Source: CAZTZL01 sp964617625
Lineage (GTDB): Bacteria > Zhuqueibacterota > QNDG01 > DSAB01
DNA: 33,582 bases
NCBI GenBank assembly: GCA_964617625.1
Contig: CAZTZL010000034.1
Span: 1-33,582 of the forward strand
Direction: 5' to 3'
Below the pieces are notes generated by a model, which saw nothing but the letters and a program-made list of their open reading frames with translations, was not told the DNA's origin and made no database searches. The position numbers and the translations under genes are program-made. Below, piece after piece: positions 8,455-14,717 of this stretch (positions within the stretch are counted from its first letter, which is position 1; each line of letters begins with the position of its first letter).

Positions 8455-9950
8455 ATCTCATCACTCTATTTGTTATCATTCCTCTGGGAGCGGCATTCCT
8501 GCTTCCCATTCTAAATAAAATCTGGAAAGGTTTTCCGGATTGGGTCGGGAATCTGGTCAGTGCTTTTTTGATGGGACTCTCTATCTGGATGATCCGGTCT
8601 GCAAATGAAACGATTGTCTATTTTGTCGGCAATTGGGAACCTGTCCAGGGTATCCCCATTGGTATTGCGCTTGTCGTAGACGGTTTGACCGTATTGATGC
8701 TTTTGATTATTAATATCGTGGCATTTTTTGTGATGCTCTATTCGATCTCCTATATGTCTCATTATACGGATAAGGGCAAATACTACACACTTTTTCTGCT
8801 CATGCTGGCTGGTTTGAATGGTGTTGTTATTTCCGGTGATCTATTCAACCTGTTTGTATTTTTAGAGATTACAGCTATTTCATCCTATGCACTGGTCGCT
8901 TATGGCGTTGAAGCCGAGGAACTGGAAGCATCCTTCAAATATCAGGTGCTTGGAGGTACAGCGTCGATGCTGATTCTGTTTGGCATTGCGATTTTCTATC
9001 ATCTCACGGGAACTCTCAATCTTGCCGATGCCTCGCGTGTGCTGTCGGGAAATCCTGTGACGCCTCCGCTCTATTTGGTCAGTGCACTTTTTATTGCCGG
9101 TTTTGGCCTTAAAGCGGCGCTTATGCCGTTTCATGCCTGGCTTCCGGATGCACACCCCTCCGCACCGGCGCCTATTTCAGCCATGCTGTCCGGTGTCGTT
9201 ATCAAAGTACTCGGTATTTATGCACTGATCAGAATATTCTTTAATATTTTTGGATTGGGCACAGTGCCTTTCTTTCTGAATATTCTTCTGGTACTGGGAA
9301 CACTTTCCATGATTGCGGGGAGTTTTCTGGCGCTGGGGCAAAAAGATTTTAAAAGGCTTTTGGCCTATTCATCAATCAGTCAGATTGGTTTTGTGGCGTT
9401 TGGTTTTGGTTTGGGAACCACACTTGGTATTATCGGGGCGTTGTTTCATCTGGTCAATCATGCAGTATCCAAATCACTTCTCTTTTTAAATTCAGGAGCA
9501 GTTGATTATGCCACGGATAACAGGAATCTTCTGAAGATGGGGGGCCTTTCACAGAAAATGCCTGTAACTGCAACAACTTCACTGATTGGTTCACTTTCGA
9601 TCAGCGGTCTTCCGCCTGTTTCGGGTTTTTGGAGCAAACTGGTCATTATTGTTGCAGCTGTACAGTGTGAGCAGTATATACTGGCCGGTGTGGCGGTTTT
9701 AGTAAGCATTGTGACACTGGCTTATTACATGAAGCTGCAGCAGCTTGCTTTCTATGGACATTTAAATGATATCTATCAAAAAATCAGGGAAGTTCCTTTA
9801 GCAATGTGTATTTCCATGGTTGTATTGGCCGTGTTTAGTTTTGGATTGGGTGTACTTTTGATTCCTTCATTGAGAGAGATCATTCTGGATCCGGCTGTTA
9901 AAGTCATTACCGATGGTATACAATATTCAAAAATGGTACTTGGGGGGTAG
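8451..9950 (+). CDS. mrpD: MrpD (NuoN/NuoM-like) antiporter subunit
   Basis: This 499-residue polytopic membrane protein is the second NuoL/M/N-type subunit of the operon and is the MrpD of the Mrp module. Family features are the 'LFVFLEITAISSYALVAYG' stretch with its membrane glutamate, 'GLKAALMPFHAWLPDAHPSAPAP' (in parts 'GLKAALMPFHAWLP' and 'DAHPSAPAPISAMLSG') and 'LGQKDFKRLLAYSSISQIG' with conserved lysines. These residues form the proton path. Length is normal for MrpD. The start overlaps the mrpC stop by 4 bases. Confidence 0.95.
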   Translation: MNLITLFVIIPLGAAFLLPILNKIWKGFPDWVGNLVSAFLMGLSIWMIRSANETIVYFVGNWEPVQGIPIGIALVVDGLTVLMLLIINIVAFFVMLYSISYMSHYTDKGKYYTLFLLMLAGLNGVVISGDLFNLFVFLEITAISSYALVAYGVEAEELEASFKYQVLGGTASMLILFGIAIFYHLTGTLNLADASRVLSGNPVTPPLYLVSALFIAGFGLKAALMPFHAWLPDAHPSAPAPISAMLSGVVIKVLGIYALIRIFFNIFGLGTVPFFLNILLVLGTLSMIAGSFLALGQKDFKRLLAYSSISQIGFVAFGFGLGTTLGIIGALFHLVNHAVSKSLLFLNSGAVDYATDNRNLLKMGGLSQKMPVTATTSLIGSLSISGLPPVSGFWSKLVIIVAAVQCEQYILAGVAVLVSIVTLAYYMKLQQLAFYGHLNDIYQKIREVPLAMCISMVVLAVFSFGLGVLLIPSLREIILDPAVKVITDGIQYSKMVLGG

Positions 9951-9953
9951 ACG

Positions 9954-10442
9954 GTGCGTCGGATAATACTTATTCTGTTTTCGTTTGCTATCTGGGTGGC
10001 ATTGACATGGACATCGGATTGGCAGGAGTTGGTGGTCGGAGGGATTGTAGCCATTATCACCGGGCTCATGTTCGGCTACCTCTTTAGAAACAGCTCCTTA
10101 AAAATACTGCAGATTCATCGATGGTTTTGGATGCTGGCTTTTATTCCAATTTTTATATGGGAGATGGCAAAAGCGAATATTGATGTGGCTTCCCGTGTGC
10201 TTCTCGGGAATTTAAGACCGATTAAACCCGGTATTGTCAAGGTGAAAACGAAATTGAAATCCGAGATGGGAAAAACATTTCTTGCCAATTCGATTACGCT
10301 GACTCCGGGTACATTGACTGTCGATTTGAAAGAGGAGAATCTCTATATTCACTGGATTTATGTCAAAAATACAGACATTGCAAAAGCGACTCAGATCATT
10401 GTCAGCCGTTTTGAAAATTATCTTATCAAAGTATTTGATTGA
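9954..10442 (+). CDS. mrpE: MrpE/MnhE subunit
   Basis: This 162-residue protein is of the MrpE family. It has N-terminal hydrophobic helices ending around residue 70, then a soluble C-terminal part with the family motif 'TFLANSITLTPGTLTVD' and 'LYIHWIYVKN'. The start is a GTG at 9954 with the G-run of GGGGGG at 9942-9947 just upstream. No ATG fits the usual N-terminus. MrpE is not found in complex I, so its presence argues for a true Mrp-type module and not only Nuo homologs. Confidence 0.93.
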   Translation: MRRIILILFSFAIWVALTWTSDWQELVVGGIVAIITGLMFGYLFRNSSLKILQIHRWFWMLAFIPIFIWEMAKANIDVASRVLLGNLRPIKPGIVKVKTKLKSEMGKTFLANSITLTPGTLTVDLKEENLYIHWIYVKNTDIAKATQIIVSRFENYLIKVFD

Positions 10443-10450
10443 GTGGTACT

Positions 10451-10714
10451 ATGGCTATATTTACTATTTATTTTTTTGTTTTAATTATCTGCTGTTTCCT
10501 GTGCCTGATTCGAGCCTGGCTGGGGAAAACCATACCGGACCGTATGGTCGCCATCGACATTATGGGCACCCTGGCGGTCGGAATGACCGCGCTTTATGCA
10601 CTGATCACAAAATTGGATTATCTCATCGATGTGGCACTGGCATGGATTTTCCTGAGCTTCATCGGAACTCTGGCGCTGGCCAAGTATCTGGCACATAAAA
10701 CACTGGATGAGTGA
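10451..10714 (+). CDS. mrpF: MrpF/MnhF subunit
   Basis: This small membrane protein of 87 residues has three hydrophobic helices and the MrpF pattern 'RAWLGKTIPDRMVAIDIMG' (with 'PDRMVAID' the conserved core). I place the start at the ATG at 10451, which has a weak GAGTGG upstream. A TTG at 10439 overlapping the mrpE stop would add four residues. The mrpG start lies inside its last codons. In Mrp antiporters, MrpE, F and G form one side of the complex and are required for assembly. Confidence 0.9.
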   Translation: MAIFTIYFFVLIICCFLCLIRAWLGKTIPDRMVAIDIMGTLAVGMTALYALITKLDYLIDVALAWIFLSFIGTLALAKYLAHKTLDE

Positions 10715-11066
10715 GATTATGAACTGGAATGAAATTATCGGAATCGTTATTATTGGCGTCGGCGTCGCATTTGACTTCTTTGGATGCCTGGGGCTGATTC
10801 GTTTTCCCGATGTGTATAACCGTCTTCAAGCAGGGACGAAATGTGTGACGTTCGGAACATGTGGTATTCTATTTGGCATCTTTATCATGAAAGGATTTAC
10901 CGTATTGGGAGTGAAGGCTCTGCTGGGGATTCCTTTTGTTCTGTTGACTTCACCTGTTGGCGCGCACGCACTGGCGCGAGGCGCTCATATTTTTGGAGTT
11001 AAATTGTGGGACAAGAGCGTTGTGGATCATTATAAAAAAGACCGCGGAGATAAACCCCGGCTTTAA
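10707..11066 (+). CDS. mrpG: MrpG/MnhG subunit
   Basis: This 119-residue protein is of the MrpG/PhaG family. It shows the conserved 'GCLGLIRFPDVYNRLQAGTK' region (parts 'GLIRFPDVYNRLQA' and 'TKCVTFG'), followed by two more hydrophobic segments and 'LTSPVGAHALARGAH'. It is the last of the Mrp-type genes. The start at 10707 overlaps the end of mrpF by 8 bases; ATG 10719 is an alternative. A 40-base gap separates it from the last gene of the operon. Confidence 0.93.
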   Translation: MSEIMNWNEIIGIVIIGVGVAFDFFGCLGLIRFPDVYNRLQAGTKCVTFGTCGILFGIFIMKGFTVLGVKALLGIPFVLLTSPVGAHALARGAHIFGVKLWDKSVVDHYKKDRGDKPRL

Positions 11067-11106
11067 TATTTTCTTTTTAATGAAATGTTGAAATGATGGA
11101 TTATCG

Positions 11107-11727
11107 ATGAAATATCCGAAACTCAGAGAACTCCGGGAAGCGATCAAGTCGTTATTCTCAAAACCTTATACTACAAAATATCCGTTTGAGCCACACGAAC
11201 CGTTTGACGGGATTCGCGGTAAACCCCAATATTTTGAAGAATATTGTATCGGATGCGGCGCATGCGCGGAGGTTTGTCCGGCCAATGCGATTCAAGTAAT
11301 CGATCCAAAAGAACCGGTGAAAACATCAAATCCGGCTCCGGTAAGGCGGCTGGAATTGAGATATGATCAATGCAACTTTTGCGGGAACTGCCAGGCGCAT
11401 TGCATTACCGAAAAGGGAGTTCAACTCACCAAACAATTTGATCTGGCGCTTCTTGATCGAAAATTAGCAGTTGAGACGATTGAGAAAGAGCTGATTATTT
11501 GTGATTTGTGCGGTGCTGTGATTACGGCAAAGGACCATCTCCGATGGCTGGTGGAACGGTTGGGCACGCTCTCTTACGGAAATCCGACACTGATTCTGGT
11601 CGGCCAGAAAGAACTCATTCCTGTTGAATCAGGCAAAAAAGGTGAAGAACTCAGAAGACCTGACATTTTTAAAATCCTCTGCCCCAAATGCCGCCAGGAG
11701 GTCATGGTGAAAGATATCTGGGGTTAA
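11107..11727 (+). CDS. NuoI/MbhN/HycF-like 2[4Fe-4S] ferredoxin subunit
   Basis: This 206-residue iron-sulfur subunit is of the NuoI/EchF/MbhN type. Two 4Fe-4S sites are visible: C47-C50-C53-C57 ('CIGCGACAEVCP') and C89-C92-C95-C99 ('CNFCGNCQAHC'). In group 4 hydrogenases it passes electrons from the donor side to the cluster of the NuoB-like subunit. The C-terminal half has two further CxxC pairs ('CDLCG' and 'CPKC') about 60 residues apart, which look like a zinc-ribbon-like site similar in position to the tail of HycF. It completes the hydrogenase core and is the last gene before the terminator. Confidence 0.92.
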   Translation: MKYPKLRELREAIKSLFSKPYTTKYPFEPHEPFDGIRGKPQYFEEYCIGCGACAEVCPANAIQVIDPKEPVKTSNPAPVRRLELRYDQCNFCGNCQAHCITEKGVQLTKQFDLALLDRKLAVETIEKELIICDLCGAVITAKDHLRWLVERLGTLSYGNPTLILVGQKELIPVESGKKGEELRRPDIFKILCPKCRQEVMVKDIWG

Positions 11728-11747
11728 AGATACTATTAAGTTAAGGA

Positions 11748-11783
11748 AAAGGCTCCTGATTTATTCAAAGGAGCCTTTCTTAT
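11748..11783 (+). terminator. Rho-independent terminator of the hydrogenase-Mrp operon
   Basis: A perfect 10-bp stem, AAAGGCTCCT at 11748-11757 with AGGAGCCTTT at 11769-11778, encloses an 11-base loop and is followed by a T-rich run. It lies 20 bases after the last + strand gene. The next gene runs on the - strand and ends at 11810. The A-rich bases on the left side give a weaker T-run on the other strand, so the hairpin may serve both convergent units. Confidence 0.85.
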
Positions 11784-11809
11784 TTTAAATATATATAAAT
11801 TTTGGATTG

Positions 11810-13006
11810 TCATTGTGAAGAAGGAATCAATATCAGTTTTTCCTGCGGTTCGGAAAGGAATTGACATCCGTTTTCAGTGACAACCACGATTTCCTCGATC
11901 GTCGCCACGCCGTGGTCTTTTACGGTCAAACGCGGTTCCAAAGTAAATACTTGTCCCTTTTCAATTTTCATGAATGGAATATTCTTATAGCGCTCCCATC
12001 TCGGTAGCAGTCCGGCCGAGCCGTCGTGGGCTTTTCTGCCCACCTGATGACCGAGGCCGTGGGGAAATTCTTCGTATCCTGCATTGGTAATAAAATTTCT
12101 GGCCACGGCATCGATTTCCCATCCTTCCTTCCCGGGTTTCAGGGCGTGTGCGGCTTCGCGAATCGCTTCCCGGATAACCGTAAATCCGCGTTCGACTTCC
12201 ACAGGAGCTTCTTTTTCGCCTGAACGAAGAAAATACCAGGTTCTTTGGAGATCGGATACGTATCCGTTCTTTCGGACTCCGAAATCGATGTTCATGATGT
12301 GGCCAGGTTGAATTTTCCGCTGAGTCGGATTGGCATGCGCTCCGGCGCTTTCCGGCCCGGTGAAAACGGCCGGACACTGTTCCGGATCCCAGGCAGGTTC
12401 CAGACCTTTTTTATCCATTTCCTTTCGGATCAAATCGGCTACAGCCTGCTCGGACATGCCGGTTTTCACCTGTTCCGTCACTTTGTCAAATATCAATAAA
12501 GTTTCCCGGATGGCGTCTTTGACAAAATTGATTTCGGTTTTGGACTTTCTTCCGCGAACAGCGGCAACAATATCTTCACTCGATATCAATCGGTTAAGAA
12601 AAGGAGTTCCTTCCAGATATTCGGACAGCATCAAATACATGCCGTGCGTGATTCCATCCGCAGCAACATTGCTTGCAGAATAATTGATGGCGATTTTTCC
12701 GGGATTTAACCCGTGCAGTGTTTTGAGCAGATCCTCTTTGATCGAATCCACGTAACTGATGACTTCGTATCTGGCGTGTTCTTTCACGTTGTGTGCGTCG
12801 AGACTGCCGACAATGGCAATGGCTTTACCATTCTTTGTGATCATGAAAGCAGACGGCCAGACGCATTGTGTGCCGAGAATCAGTTCGAGAACGGGATCGG
12901 GCGTGGAGTCGGTTTCCCTGGTGAAGGTGAGCCAGAGATCCACATTTTTCTCTTTTAGTATCTCGACAGCTTGATCGATTTTTTCATTGACCATATCCAC
13001 ATCCAA
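11810..13006 (-). CDS. M24 family metallopeptidase (Xaa-Pro aminopeptidase-like)
   Basis: This 398-residue protein has the two-domain layout of Xaa-Pro aminopeptidase/prolidase: a creatinase-like N-terminal domain (about 1-150) and a pita-bread catalytic domain. The five metal ligands of family M24 are all visible as D241, D252, H320, E357 and E371. It should remove N-terminal residues before proline in the cytoplasm, since there is no signal peptide. An in-frame ATG at 12994 is an alternative start. No clear ribosome site precedes either one. It stands alone, convergent with the hydrogenase operon. Confidence 0.9.
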   Translation of the reverse strand: MDVDMVNEKIDQAVEILKEKNVDLWLTFTRETDSTPDPVLELILGTQCVWPSAFMITKNGKAIAIVGSLDAHNVKEHARYEVISYVDSIKEDLLKTLHGLNPGKIAINYSASNVAADGITHGMYLMLSEYLEGTPFLNRLISSEDIVAAVRGRKSKTEINFVKDAIRETLLIFDKVTEQVKTGMSEQAVADLIRKEMDKKGLEPAWDPEQCPAVFTGPESAGAHANPTQRKIQPGHIMNIDFGVRKNGYVSDLQRTWYFLRSGEKEAPVEVERGFTVIREAIREAAHALKPGKEGWEIDAVARNFITNAGYEEFPHGLGHQVGRKAHDGSAGLLPRWERYKNIPFMKIEKGQVFTLEPRLTVKDHGVATIEEIVVVTENGCQFLSEPQEKLILIPSSQ

Positions 13007-13056
13007 AAATGTTTAAATTATGTAAATATTAAGATTACTTGTTGATGGTAATTGTG

Positions 13057-13404
13057 TTATTTGTATTTAATGAATGTTGCCTTGATATGTCTTTCCTCTT
13101 CAGTGGAATCGTCGACGACTACTTTCGTTTTTTCAACTTCTTTGATGATGACACCATCGGCTCCGACTGCTCTGGCTTTTTCAATGAGCTTTTCCTGAAT
13201 TTTTTCATTGGAGACCAGAATCCCTCCGCTTCCCATCGCATGTCCAATGGATGTGTATTCTTTTTCTATTTCTTTGTCGGAGTAGTAAACGTCGATGTTA
13301 GTTGTAGGAGTGTAGGTTTTTCCGACATAGTTGACCTGAGCACATTGGATGATAAAAATAGACAGGGACAGGATAATGATCATTTTAATGAATGAGTTTC
13401 TCAT
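13057..13404 (-). CDS. small lipoprotein of unknown function
   Basis: This 115-residue protein has a positively charged N-terminus, a hydrophobic stretch (residues 7-19) and C21 in a lipobox-like context ('FIIQCAQ'), so it is probably a lipoprotein. The mature part has a 'EKARAVGADGVIIKEVE' segment, which is reminiscent of the small YbjQ/DUF4156-like proteins that pack conserved 'A..GADG.I' turns. I do not claim membership. A strong GGAGG site precedes the start at 13404. Function is unknown. Confidence 0.75.
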   Translation of the reverse strand: MRNSFIKMIIILSLSIFIIQCAQVNYVGKTYTPTTNIDVYYSDKEIEKEYTSIGHAMGSGGILVSNEKIQEKLIEKARAVGADGVIIKEVEKTKVVVDDSTEEERHIKATFIKYK

Positions 13405-13499
13405 TGTTATTTCCTCCGTTCCTCTTCTTTAAGAACAATGTAAAATAAAAAAACCGGATCAGATAAGCAAACAAAAATTGAATTGTTTATGACAGATCA

Positions 13500-14636
13500 C
13501 TATTTAAGTCTGGATTTCATATTTTGAATTCTTCGATAAGATTCTTCAATTCTGTGTTCGGATAGTTTCTTGTCTGCGATGAGTTTCCGAATGATTTGTA
13601 CAGACCGTGCCCCGATATCTTGTTCGTAAATGGAATTGTTTGCAAAAAGCAGTATATCCACACCGGCATGAATGGCCTGATAAATGGTTGTTTCTAAATC
13701 ATAATTATCAAGTATGGCTTTCATCTGCAGATCATCGGAGATCACAACACCGTCATAATCCAGTTGATTTCTTAAAATACCCGTGATGGTTGGATACGAT
13801 AGGGTCGCAGGAAATTGATCATCGATATTTTGGTTGAACAGATGGGCGGTCATAATGGCGTCGGCTTTTCCGGATTGTATCAATTTCCGATATGGGATCA
13901 GTTCGATTTCAGACCAGGTTTCAGTGATGTCCACATGCTTTTTATGTGTATCTCCTTTTGAGCTGCCGTGTCCCGGAAAGTGTTTCAGCGTGCAGAGTAT
14001 ACCGTTTTCATGATGGGACCGGATGAATTGATCCGCATATGTGGTTACGATTTCCGGATCGGAGGAGTAACTACGTTTTAGTTTTCCGATTATCGGATTT
14101 TGAGGGTTGATATTCAGATCCACTACCGGAGCGAGATTTAGATTCACTCCCATTTGCTTTAAAGTAAGTGCCATCTCTTTTGCCTGTTGCTGAGTAAATT
14201 TCGGGTCATTTTTTTCTCCTAATTCCTGTACTGAGAAAGTCGGAGGGAATCCGAATTTTTCTTTCAGCCGTGTAATTTGCCCTCCCTCATAATCTACGGC
14301 AATCAGAAGTGGAGTGGAAGTCAACGCTTGAAGCTGATTCGTCAACCGTTTTAATTGATCCGGCGACTGGATATTGCGGATCGGTGATTGACCTGGAATA
14401 TCGTAATCAAACAGAATCACTCCTCCGATGTGAAGATCACCAATGTCTTTGGCAATCGGAAGATCCTCATCTATATCCAATCCCCGAAATCCTACCATGA
14501 TCATTTGGCCGATTTTAAAATTCAGTGAGTCGGAAATGGCTGCGGTCTTTCCATTTGCAGATATAATTGCGTAAAAGATAACAATTAATCCATAAAAAAA
14601 TATTTTAAGAAAAGATTGTCTCTTTATTTGGATCAC
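13500..14636 (-). CDS. nagZ: glycoside hydrolase family 3, beta-N-acetylhexosaminidase (NagZ-like)
   Basis: This 378-residue GH3 enzyme has the NagZ layout. NagZ removes N-acetylglucosamine from muropeptides in cell-wall recycling. Visible family marks are 'AVDYEGGQITRL', the loop 'KHFPGHGSSKGDTHKKH' carrying the Asp-His general acid dyad, and the nucleophile region 'GVVISDDLQMKAI'. An N-terminal hydrophobic segment (about residues 9-27) suggests export or membrane anchoring, unlike cytoplasmic E. coli NagZ. The start is a GTG at 14636 with GAGG at 14643-14646. That ribosome site almost touches the T-run of the terminator of the upstream gene, so expression may depend on read-through. Confidence 0.88.
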   Translation of the reverse strand: MIQIKRQSFLKIFFYGLIVIFYAIISANGKTAAISDSLNFKIGQMIMVGFRGLDIDEDLPIAKDIGDLHIGGVILFDYDIPGQSPIRNIQSPDQLKRLTNQLQALTSTPLLIAVDYEGGQITRLKEKFGFPPTFSVQELGEKNDPKFTQQQAKEMALTLKQMGVNLNLAPVVDLNINPQNPIIGKLKRSYSSDPEIVTTYADQFIRSHHENGILCTLKHFPGHGSSKGDTHKKHVDITETWSEIELIPYRKLIQSGKADAIMTAHLFNQNIDDQFPATLSYPTITGILRNQLDYDGVVISDDLQMKAILDNYDLETTIYQAIHAGVDILLFANNSIYEQDIGARSVQIIRKLIADKKLSEHRIEESYRRIQNMKSRLK

Positions 14637-14646
14637 ATAGGGCCTC

Positions 14647-14679
14647 GAAAAAAATCGCCCGGTTTTTTGGACCGGGCGA
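14647..14679 (-). terminator. Rho-independent terminator after the BNR/T9SS gene
   Basis: Read on the - strand, a perfect 9-bp GC-rich stem (TCGCCCGGT at 14679-14671 with ACCGGGCGA at 14663-14655) is followed by a run of seven T residues (14654-14648). It lies about 40 bases past the stop of the large secreted-protein gene. It also lies about one base upstream of the GAGG ribosome site of the nagZ-like gene. Confidence 0.9.
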
Positions 14680-14717
14680 ATAATCGGATAATTCTGTTCT
14701 TGTATTTCGGTTAGAGA

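Noticed and set aside
5..11727. Respiratory complex I (nuo) operon
   Set aside because: The large subunit keeps both nickel-binding cysteine pairs, MrpE, F and G homologs are present, and NuoE/F/G-type NADH subunits, NuoA and NuoJ are missing.
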